DNA of 64,000 nucleotides from Struthio camelus. Taxonomy: Eukaryota > Chordata > Aves > Struthioniformes > Struthionidae. The notes under the pieces were generated by a model. The model ran no database searches, was not told where the DNA came from, and saw only the letters and a list, made by a program, of their open reading frames with translations. The stretch spans positions 199,386,247 to 199,450,246 of the forward strand of contig NC_090942.1 of assembly GCF_040807025.1 (NCBI RefSeq), read 5' to 3'. The stretch's first letter is position 1, and each line of letters opens with the position of its first letter. Below are positions 49,001 through 59,333 of this stretch, in pieces. The position numbers and the translations under genes were made by a program.

Positions 49001-51973
49001 TACCCTCTTGGAGAAGGGGTGACCTGTGCCACCTCTGGTTTTCCTTTCAAGGTCATAGGGTTGATTTCTTTTTTTTTTTCCTCCTTAATAATCCTATTAT
49101 AATATTTTCAATTAATTCTCTTTTTCTGTTCTTTAAGCATCCTAGTTTGTTGTTTTTATTTTGGTTGCAGCAGCCTATTGAGCAGAAATTTGGACTGAAC
49201 TGCTGAAGTGGTGCCCTGGTTCTTTTCTGAGGCCAAGGCATTTGGTGTACTTTTACATTACAACTTAACTGATCTGATGAACAATTGCCATTGAAAAGGG
49301 GCATCCATGCCACCTTCCCTGAATGTGCACCTGACAAATTCATTTGACCCAGTGATCCAGTTTTTGGAATTGTACTAGTACAAAAGGAATCCGAAACTTG
49401 CCAATAAAAAGGGGAAAGGATTTTTTGTTTGTTTTGTGGGTTGGGGGGGGGGGGGGGGCGGCGTTGGTTTGGTTTGTTTTTTCCCCTAGTGGTTTTGCTC
49501 CCTGAGCAGGCTTACCAGTGATGGCTGCTGTTGTTGCAAGGAAGATACAGGAGCACATGGCAAAAGAACGAGGTAATAGAAGAGTGGAACCTGTCCTTTC
49601 TGCCTTGACTAGTCATTAGATCAGTTTAACTAGCATAAAACTGCCAAGATTTGTGATAGAACTGTTTAGGTTGGTATGAATGCAGTATAAATTGGAATGT
49701 GTGTGCAAATATCAGGAGAAACAGCAGAACAAAGAGTTAAAGGAATAGCAGGTACTGATAACGAAGGACACTCCCTAGGACACCGTTCTAGGACATCAGC
49801 ATTGTCTGTGTTCCACAGCACAGATGATGTGCCAGCAGAAGACCTTGCATCCTAAGGCTAGGAGGATGGCAACAAAATTGTAGTATATCACAGATACCAT
49901 TCTTTTTCCTGTTAGCTGAGCAGGAAAGGAGACTGCAGGCATGCATTTCAAACCTATACACCAAACAGGCAACCTGGCCTAAGTTGTGGAAGCTGCGGTA
50001 AGCAAGATTCTGAGGCAAAGGATTACCCTGTGACACTCCTCAAGGTTATGAAAGATTTGCTCAAACAGCTAGTTTGTTGTAGCTAATTGTGAAGAACCTC
50101 AGAGATGTGATGAGGACTTGACAGCTGATGACCCTTGTCTGCTGTGTTGCGCAGAAGTATCCTACGTACACGTCCTGGTGCTTGTGAGTATGTGAGCGTG
50201 ACAGTGTAAGTGAATGAAATCCGTGAGAGAAAGAATGTGAGGGGGTAAAATCAACTTATTCGGAAATGTTGTAAATAACTATCATCTTCTGCTTCCATAA
50301 TATCTCACATTTAGTTTTCTTACACTAACTCCCCTACAAATGTGCCTTTAATTTGAAACTCCATAAAATGGAGAGTGTTCCCTTTTGTTTTTATTCTAGT
50401 ATGTGCTTGCTATCTATCAACATTTAAACTTCACTTTCATTCATTTTGATTAGATTTACAGTTTTCCATGATTATAAGTAATCAATAACTGCAGGTTAAA
50501 TGCCACAGTACTTACCCACCCCGGTTTCTAGATAGTTGATAAATATACTAATAACATAGCACCAAATTCATTAGTTTGTGACACTTGGCTGTTAACTCTT
50601 TGCCATGAATGAAATTGATCATAATTATATTGATTATTTACTCAAATATTTTACCTTGTTTCTTCTCATCAAATTTTGATCCAGGATGAAGTGATGTCTC
50701 ACCTAAGGTGCCCATCCTTTTATAATTGAAGCTCTGCTAGTTGACGTTATGGTCTTTAGCTGTTTCTTACTGTCTTTCCTGAGAGAAAAAACATCGCTTG
50801 TTCCAGTTTGCTGTGTGAAGTGCTTGTGTTATTGCACTATAACTTATTTCAGTCCAACTGAGCTGGGCTAGCAAATAACTAATATTTAAGTGCTCACATG
50901 AGCCGATCAGCCAGCGTATTGGAGAGAAGTGGTAGACTAGGGAAGGGGTCAGGGATGAAGAGCTAGGAGTGAAAGGGACGGTCACCTCTCTGTCTGGCAT
51001 AGCTGCATCTGGAGGAGGACATGAGTCCTACCCTTATTTTGCCTACTAGCATCTTGTGCATGACCTTCATAAAGACGGAAGGATTTTGCTGGGTCCTTTT
51101 TGATTTGATTCTGTCCAATAATGATCTTTCAATTTTTTTTTTAACTTTGGTCAATCAGATGAAAGACTTTAACAAAGCCTTGGTTTTCCTCAATATGTTT
51201 TTGAACGTGGGCATATAATTTGCGATTTTTCTAGTACTCTTGGAATGCTGTGTGTCTTTTTTGTAATGAGAAACTACACATAGTTTACATCTTCTAGAAC
51301 TTCTGTTTGCTTGCTGTCTGTGTTTTAGTATTTTTTTTAAGTTAGCAGTTTGCCTCAGCAACAACTTTTTCTCTCACTTTGGGCTTTGAAAGAACTTTTC
51401 TGTTACCTGGACAGAACAGATCAAGAGCAAGAACATCTTCAGCAGTCTTAGCTGTTCTGTTCTGTTTCTCTTGTACATGAAGCCTGCTATGACTTTTGCT
51501 CTTGCTTATTGTTTGTACTACGATTAGATTTCCAAATTTGTGTGAAGGACTCCTATTTGGTTCAAATAACCTCTTGAAGCTCATTGTTTCCTCATAATGT
51601 TTAATTCTCTTTTTCCCAGCAATAAACATTTTTTGGAGATTTTCTTAGTATCATCCAAAATATATCTAGGGATTTTGCTTCCTTATTTTGGGCTTTAAGG
51701 ACCTTTTCCCTGTTACTGAAATCCCCTTTTTTAAAAGGATATATTTAAAGAACAATAAATTTAGGAGAGAGAAGCAATCTTTGTGGGGTCTGAACTTTGT
51801 GTATACCAAGGGACTCCTTATATTCCTTAATTTTACTTTACAAGTCTTACATTTAGCATTTTCTCATCAAATGTTTCAGAAAACCCTCAACAGCTTATTA
51901 CAACATCTGTCTCTCACATGACTAGAGTTCCCATGGTCTGTTCCCCCCTGCCCTCCTCTCCTCTGCCAAAACT
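46021..51973. other. Non-coding stretch
   Basis: No gene recognised. It contains a 16-base G run at 49443-49458 and a moderately CpG-bearing block at about 49740-50230 that might be a decayed LTR but has no proven ends. Confidence 0.55.
49443..49458 (+). repeat. Poly-G tract, 16 G
   Basis: Run of G flanked by GT-rich sequence (GGTTTGGTTTG follows). Confidence 0.95.
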
Positions 51974-52258
51974 TGTGTGTGCATCCTGGGCCCATGTGTA
52001 CCTTCCCATCTTTCTTTCTCTCTCTCTCTCTTTCACTGTGTTGAATTTTATTGGGGATTTGCCTGATATTCAGACTAGATTGGCACCAGCTGCTTTTCTC
52101 CCATGAACACATTTCCAGCTCTTTGTTGCAGCATTAAGGAAGTTAGAAAATCATAAAGTTAAGGTTGATGCCTGGATGTGCACCTTTTACCTGGCATGTA
52201 TGTGTGTGCATCCTGGGCCCATGTGTACCTTCCCATCTTTCTTTCTCTCTCTCTCTCT
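51974..52258 (+). repeat. Exact 58-bp direct repeat, 227 bp apart
   Basis: 51974-52031 and 52201-52258 are identical over 58 bp, beginning TGTGTGTGCATCCTGGGC and ending in (CT)7. Between them lie 169 bp of unique sequence. Directly after the second copy comes a palindrome (52259-52284). Confidence 0.95.
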
Positions 52259-52284
52259 ATTATGTAATACTATAATTACATAAT
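52259..52284. repeat. Short palindrome at the repeat edge
   Basis: Arms ATTATGTAAT (52259-52268) and ATTACATAAT (52275-52284), 6-nt loop. Confidence 0.8.
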
Positions 52285-52654
52285 CAGGTACTATTTAATA
52301 AAATACTCTATCGCATTATAAGATTTTTTTTTATTAGTAGTTCATTTTGTTTTGTGTGGGCATCTTAGTAAGCTGAATTTCAGCCAAAGCTTTGGGGGGA
52401 ATTAAAAAAAAATGCAACGTGTTTTCAAATATTTAAGGCTGTTTCCTTCAAGTGCAAAGAGTAAAATAGGGGAAGACAGAAGAGGTTTGTTTGAAAAATT
52501 TTAACGTGGGTGACAAAAAAGCCAGAAGCTGGACTCTTGATACCGAATGACGTATGGGAGACACAAAAGGAAGAGATATAAGAAGCATCTCTGAAAGGTT
52601 TGAAATAAAAACTTGGAGTTTTTGAGAAGTATTTTAGCCAAACACCAAACAATA

Positions 52655-52705
52655 AACAGCAATTCAGACTGGATGATCTAATGGTCTTCCCAGCCTTATT
52701 TTTTA
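52655..52705 (+). mobile_element. CR1-like 3' tail
   Basis: GACTGGATGATCTAATGGTC followed by TTCCCAGCC and TTTTTTATGA resembles the 3' end of CR1-family LINEs. Decayed. Confidence 0.5.
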
Positions 52706-52789
52706 TGAAAATTGGCCTAGCTTCAGATATGAACAAACTACAGCTGACTTCCTGATAATGATTAGGGAACAATAGATGCAGTAGTGATA

Positions 52790-52940
52790 AGCCAGGAAGG
52801 GCCTTGAAAGTGAAGACAAGTAACATACTAAATATTAAAGGAGAAGTCTGGGAAAACTATGAAGACAGTGACACGCTCTCAATATGGGAAAGGGTCTTTG
52901 CAGCAGTGTTCTGAATGAGTATGAAGGAGAACAGACTGCA
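52790..52940 (+). repeat. Probable ancient interspersed repeat
   Basis: GGGCCTTGAAAGTGAAGACAAG-like text (52799 onward), then GTCTTTGCAGCAGTGTTCTG, resembles a dispersed element I have seen in reptile and mammal genomes but cannot name with certainty. Confidence 0.3.
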
Positions 52941-54149
52941 TTTCTCAAGAGCAGTTGCTGAAAAATGTTGCTGAATCAAAATGTGATGATGATGAGAACC
53001 TGACTGAATGTTTTAATTGATTGGAAAGATTACGAAAGGTACTGTCCTGAAAATGTTGCACTGAAAGTATCTGCAAGGTGTGAACATTGTACAAATCTTA
53101 GGATTTGGAGTAAATGCTGGGTCTAAGGTGATGCTAGAGTTACTGGTTTGAGCAACAGGCAGGAGGATGATGTAGCTGTGCAGCTGTGTATGTCACTAGT
53201 AATTAAGTCATTTATAGGAAAACCTTAAAAGAGCCATTCTCAAATGTGGTTTTATTACTTATTATCTGGAGTTCTTTGCTCTACTTGTATGATTGCTTCC
53301 CAAATAACATAGCTTAGACTATTTTCCAACTTGCCACCAAGGACTGCACTGTGTTTAATTGTTTAGTTTGGTTTATAATGTCACAGCAGGATGGCTACCA
53401 TGAAAAGGTGTTTTTTGCATTTGCTGCAAAGGCACTGATGTTTGTATTTGGCTCATACTAACAATGAGTACCAAGTACCGTCATTTCTTCACAATTATTA
53501 AGTCAGGTTTCTTAAAAACTGTATTCCATAGTAGTTTAGTAATATAATTAATTAGTTCCCTGCTCTGTGTCCTGCCTGGTTATGTAAGAATTCTTGCCAG
53601 TAGGAGGAAGCGCCCAGTTTGCATGAGGCCTTTTTAGCCAGTTTCTATACCAATTGCACTGGTCCTCTTATTTCCCCATTCAGCATGTGCTAGAACTCAC
53701 AGGTTGAAAAAGAGTACATCTGGCCAGAAGAAATATATCTGCACTTTACTAATTTTTCATTGGTTTATAGTCTTATGGGGATAGTAGCAAACAGGTGTGA
53801 ATTAGAATTTTTTCTAGACTTCTCTCACTTAAAACAGAGCTGAAGCAACTGTAGTATCAGGGAGGCATAACCTGAAAAAAAGCTTTGTATTTTCTTTCTG
53901 GATAACTTTAAAATAGATTGATACCTTTCAGATGGCCAGTTGTGGAAATATAAATTGATAATACATTTTTGCAAGAAAAAGAAATATTCTCTTAAGTGTC
54001 TGTTTGTCAAGTGTCCGTCTAGATTAAAATATTAAAATGCGTAGTATGTTCACGGAGAAGAGAAATTTGAAAATGGTGTTGCTCACAAGTGTGACCCTTT
54101 GAAAAGGTATTTGGTATTAATAGCCCTTCAATAATTTCAGGCTGTTTGG

Positions 54150-54430
54150 TGGGAGAGCGGTGATGGCCAGGTAAGGCAGTCACGTGCAAACTCCTGAGGG
54201 AGTGCACTTCACGCCATTCCAGACGTTGGCTGGTGAAAAGCGTGCTGCCTGGATACCTGCGGCTGGATGCGAACAGCCGTGCAGGGAGAGCAGCCCGACA
54301 GTTGGCCTTCTCTGTACTCAGCACTGACAGGCTCAGCATTGTGCCTGGGACCCCTGCAGAAACGGAGAAATGCAGAGCCCTGCTGAGTTGCCGTTTCTTG
54401 CCCGGCCCCAGTACGCTGACTGAGTGACAG
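54150..54430. promoter_or_regulatory. CpG-enriched patch
   Basis: About 13 CpG in 280 bp, with an E-box CACGTG at 54181-54186. The surroundings are AT-rich and CpG-poor. Candidate distal element or young insertion. The open frames across it show no known domain. Confidence 0.3.
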
Positions 54431-56130
54431 CCAGGTTTAAGTGTGTAACTGACATGAGATAAAGTAGCCAAACTTTGATCCTGTATTCTAAATGTGGTAT
54501 TATAGGTTCTTTATCACGTACAACTTTCTGACAAGCATGTGGTATACAAGTGTAATATTAAAATGGAAGTAAAGTTTTTGAAACCTATTCTGAACTAAAA
54601 CAAACAATAAGACTACAAAAATGTTACCTCTTTCCAAAATTTTGGAAATTGCCTCTTTCTTACATGTATACGAATTTCCTCATATGTACATAGTCCAAGT
54701 CAATGTCAGAGCTCAAAAAAATACTTGTGTCATAATGCCCATGTGCATAGTGACCTGAAACCTTTGCATATATTATTTTCATTTATATATTTTTTCCACA
54801 TAGAAATAATAATGATTTGAGTCCTTACCTCTCCGTGAGTGGTATATACAAATCAACATCTACTCAGAATGAACTTCAGATGTTTATGTCCTTATATATG
54901 TATCTTGGAATAATTTTTAAACGTTAATTTATTACATATGAAGGATCTTGCTAGGTCTTAAACCATCAGGTAGGAAAAGCAAACTTAATTACAGGTAGTT
55001 GATTCTCCCAAACAATTTTTTGGTCAGAAGATGTATTTATGTTGATTTATCTTGTTACATGCTGATCTCTGAAGGCATGATTGTACTGTATTAAGGGGAG
55101 GAAGAGTTTGATACTCTGAGACATGCTCATACTATCTGTGCTCTGGCCATCTCAAAGAGGTAGTAACAGTGAAGGTGCCGCAATGTTTACAGGTGAACAT
55201 TTCCTGATGAATTGGCAGATCGGACTGAAGACCATTACACCCATCAAAGCTGACAGATAGCTATGGGACGGTCATAGGCAGACAGAAATCATGGGTCTCT
55301 TCTGATTTCCCCTGTAGGCTGGATGATAAGAACTGCTACTGAACTTAGAATAATCTAAGATATTGCACAGAACCACAGGCTATACTGTGGAAATGGTTTG
55401 TCATACAACTGATACCCCTCTGGTGTCTTCTCTGCTCTTATTACGTGTTCTAGTTATATTAAAGCATTTATTTCAGTGTGGGCTACCTTCCTTATAACTT
55501 AGATTTGTGCGTGTGTGTGACAGAGACAGTATATTTTCTCGTTGGCAGTTGCATATTCTAGATATATGGTACTCTGGGATATTATCAGTATGTTAGTGAG
55601 AAAACATCAGCATAAAAAGTGACTTTATCTAGCACATTGCCAAGATAGAATTCCTTAGAATTACTTTCTGTCAATTTTAGTGTTTTAAAATATGGTAAGA
55701 TTACCTCATTTTAGTTTTTGCCACCCTGTTACGAGGAGGCTAAAAATCTACACATCTAAGAATGAGGAGCTGACAATTAAGATAAAAATATTCCCCCCCC
55801 CTATCGATCCTAGGCCACTCTTACTATTTTAAACAATAAAACAAATTATATATAGGTATGAAAAAAGAGCAGCACACTGGAGGTGAGCAAACGGACTGCA
55901 GGTACTCATGTTTGCCTGAAGGAGAATATGCTGTGATCAGTTAGTGCTATATAAACCTCTTGATATATCATTGTAGCTTTTTTTTTATGGCTGCAGTGTA
56001 TTGCAATAAAAATGTAAATCTTGCAGCAGTCTAGATGCTCAGATTATTTTTGTGAGACTAGTTTGGTGTCTCTTTAATTGTAGTTGTGCATTGTGTTTGC
56101 CTGATTTCATCCTTTTTCTGTTTACATATT

Positions 56131-56260
56131 TAGGCCCTAATCCTATCACTGGATTGTTCAAATGGACCTTTATATCCATGGGGCCTGTTTGAGTTAATGG
56201 GACTCTGAATGACTGGAAGTTTCTACTCTGAAGATCTGATTGTAGGCCTGAACCTAAATT
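56131..56260 (+). repeat. Ancient amniote repeat fragment
   Basis: AGGCCCTAATCCTATCACTG, then GAGTTAATGGGACTCTGAATG and a closing GTAGGCCTGAACC resemble a palindromic repeat family common in turtles and crocodilians (the 'ggccctgatcctgca' type). The family name is not certain. Confidence 0.4.
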
Positions 56261-56835
56261 TTTATTTTACTCCCATGTCTATTTGCTTCTAATTCATGAA
56301 AATTACCCTATAAAACGGTATTGTCTCTGAGCCTTTTTCCCATGTACTTTAGTATCATTTATATATTGTGTACTCTGGATATTGTCAGTCATGGTTAAAA
56401 TATTTATGTTGTCTCACTTGCCAAAAACTCTCGATTGCTGTTATTATTGTGTTATGTTTTCACATTTAATGACTTCCTACCTAAAAGGGAGGAGATAATC
56501 ACCTGCTTTTCAGTAGCTGTAGTATGAAACCTTCTCTTAACTCAGATTTTGAAGTCAGAGTAACTATTAGAACTCTATTCAGGTCATTTTTAAAGATGTT
56601 GGTAATTTTTTTTTTCTTGTTCTTTGGATACCATGTGCACTTATCTTGCAGTGTGCTATTTTCTAAGCAGCCTACTATTACTAAAAGCTTTCATATGATG
56701 TACACTGTGATGTAGACCAATAAAATAGGTACAAAAAGACATTAACTTTTACTAGCTCTCCTGTTACTTTTTGATTTTTGTGGACATGGTTGTATGACAT
56801 ACTATGTAGCTGAGACTGAAGATATTTTTATTTTT

Positions 56836-56862
56836 GTAAACCAAAGAATATCTTTGGTTTAC
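56836..56862. repeat. Perfect 11-bp-arm hairpin
   Basis: GTAAACCAAAG (56836-56846) and CTTTGGTTTAC (56852-56862), 5-nt loop. Confidence 0.8.
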
Positions 56863-57059
56863 GCTGAGTACTCTTCCCTATCCTGTTCTGTTTGACTATG
56901 TTAGTTTCACTGAGTACTAAATCAAATAGCTGTGATGGATGAAAAGATCCAAATTTGCATATAGAAAATCAAATATCTTCTTTTTCTTTGTTCTTTTTTT
57001 TCTTATTTGTAGGCTTATTAAAATATTATCTAAGAGCTTTACAGTATTTTTGCATATTC

Positions 57060-57460
57060 CCATAACAGGAGAGCACTGATGCCCTGTTTTACAAAGGGGA
57101 GGGCTGAGCCAGCCAGTCAGTGAGTCAGTAGTGAAGTAAATATTATTAATTGGGTCCTTCTGCCTGTTAACTGTCTGCCTCCAGCTCCATTTCTCCCTCA
57201 AAAGCCAAAGCTTCCATTATAATCAGATGCTTGATATTTCTACATAAAAGGCCTAAGGTGCTTTGGTTTGGACTTCCAGAAAATGAGGAACACAAAGTTG
57301 GTGGCCATCTGCCAAGGTGTTTGGTCTGACTTGCTCCGTATTCATAGAGCCCTGTGGCAAAGGCAGAGGCAGAACTGAATGTTCCTGTGTGGCATTCAAC
57401 TGCCTTAACCACAGGCCCATTGCTCTCTTCCTGTAGTTGTCTGTCTTGTTCTCTACACAA
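57060..57460 (+). mobile_element. MIR-like SINE pieces
   Basis: GTTTTACAAAGGGGAGGGCTG followed by GTCAGTAGTGAAGTAAA, and further on CAACTGCCTTAACCACAGGC, match the order of MIR landmarks (TTTTACAGATGGGGAA, GTGACTTG, CTCTAACCACTAGACC). Heavily diverged, possibly interrupted by an insertion. Confidence 0.35.
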
Positions 57461-58974
57461 CTTCTAGAGCAAACACTTATAGGAACCTATAAATAATCTA
57501 ATTTGATACACAGCCCCTATTCATTTCCTGAACAGCCTATGTCCTGCACGCACAGGGAGGCCATGGTCCCGCGGAAGAAACTGGCGCCATGGATCAACAC
57601 ACAAGTCTGAATGCTGTGGCTATCAAATATTTAAATGTTGCAAAGATATAACATTATTTTAATGTAGCTTATTAAGCTGTAGTTTGAAATATTTTTAACA
57701 AGAAATAAGAAAAAAGCAAATGCTATTACATATAGTTGTAACTATTTCCATGTCTAGCAATTGAACATGAATCTTCAGCTCAGTGAGATACAGAACTAAT
57801 TACATCAACCAGTAGGAGGAGGCTGGTCACCTCTAGGGAGGAGAGGCAGAAAGAAGTCTAGGTAGTAAACAAAATGGTTATTCTCATTTTGCCCTTGAAT
57901 CTCAGGAACTATCTGCAGAGAGTTCACCCTACCTTTTCTTTCCTCTTCAGCATTCCCAACCCCAGAAATTACCTCCTCTGGAGATTCCCAGTACAATATG
58001 TGTTGCATGACAGGCCCAATTTCAGAGATTTATTCATAATCAGTTGGGGATGTTTGGTGCGTTGACATAATCTGCTAGTGATGTAAGTAATGAAATGGAA
58101 ATCAGAAGGTTTTTTCCTGTAGGTGTTTTTCTGTTAGAAAGCAAGATAAGGCACTCCTTGAGCATCCCAGTTTTCTCTCTGATGTATTTCAGGGGCAAAC
58201 TGTATGCTTCTTGATCTCAAAAATATGTAGCAAAAATTTTTATAACGGAAAATATTGCTCTCAGCTTCCTCCTCTAATCTTTTCCTTAGTCAAACAATAA
58301 TGCCCTGTTGTGTTTGTAAACTACCACAGACAGGGTGAAGAATCTGGTGACAGAGCCATGATATCGAGTGTCACAAGATAACTTCTGTATTTTTTATGGT
58401 AGAACTGATCAGGATGATGGGTTTTTTGAGGGGGAAATCTTTAAGAGGCCATGTCAGACGTTTATTGCTTGTTGATGTTCTACCTTATCCATAGATCATG
58501 CCTGAGATTTGGTGACTGGGCTAGTGATTTTCTGTGAACAGCCGTCTGCTTCACTTTTTGTGCATGTTCCTTGTGTTATGCACAGTCTTTTCCACAAGTA
58601 ATCCACCAAACTCAGATGTCCTGTAAACAGCATTGAAGCTGATATTGAGAAAAAGAGGTAGTTAGGATTCATTCCAGCTGAGCCATTCTTTAGGATTCAT
58701 TGAAGCCAAAACGCTTGCAAAATTATGTCAATTCCACCAGCATTTTGTTTAAAGAAAAAATCAAAACCCTACTTTTAATACCTTTTAGTTTTTAAGGATC
58801 CGTATTCAAAGCTGTTTCATAGCTGTGGGTAAGTTGTGAGAGCAGGAAGAATCCGTCTTGAAAGAGCCAGTGTCTCAATCCAACAGCTTGTATCGTGAAA
58901 CTGCAGCCTGAAACTGCTGCCTGTCATATTGGATGATATTATGTCCTTGATTTATTGTGGTATTTCATTTTACA

Positions 58975-59135
58975 CTTTGATTGTAACCTTTAGGCAGGGA
59001 TTGTCTGTCTTTTCTGTGTGGTTTTTTTTGTTTGCTTCTTTGTTTGTTTGTTTGTTTTTCTCTCACCTAGCATGAGAGACCTGACCCATGACTTGGCTTC
59101 CTGAAATTAAGATAATACAAGTAGTAATCATGCCT
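58975..59135 (+). mobile_element. MIR-like SINE tail with (TTTG)n inside
   Basis: TTGATTGTAACCTTTAGGCA, GGGATTGTCTGTCTTTTCTG, CACCTAGCATGAGAGACCTG and AATACAAGTAGTAATCATG follow the landmark order of the same MIR-type SINE as at 40.3 kb. A TTTG-rich microsatellite (about 59028-59058) has expanded in the middle. Confidence 0.5.
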
Positions 59136-59291
59136 GCTGCTAAAATGTTTCTACTTTATTTCTATTTGCATTTGTTTGCCTTCAGCTTCCAGTCATTGAT
59201 TCTTGTTATGCCTTTCTCTGATAGATTAAAGAGCTCTTTAGTACTCACTATTTTCTCCCCAGGAAGGTGCTTTTACTCTGTAATCAAGTTA

Positions 59292-59333
59292 CCTCTCTCT
59301 CTCTCTTTTTTTTTTTTTTTTTGGGGGGGGGGG
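59292..59333 (+). repeat. Compound (CT)n / T17 / G11 tract
   Basis: A CT run passes into 17 T (59306-59322) and then 11 G (59323-59333). Likely length-variable and error-prone. Confidence 0.95.

Larger units (their letters stand above)
52941..58974. other. Non-coding stretch
   Basis: No gene recognised. It contains a CpG-enriched patch at 54150-54430, a repeat-like segment at 56131-56260, a hairpin at 56836-56862 and MIR-like pieces at 57060-57460. Confidence 0.55.

Noticed and set aside
54019-54471. Minus-strand open frame of 150 residues
   Set aside because: Explained by the CpG/GC-rich patch; no domain or splice support.
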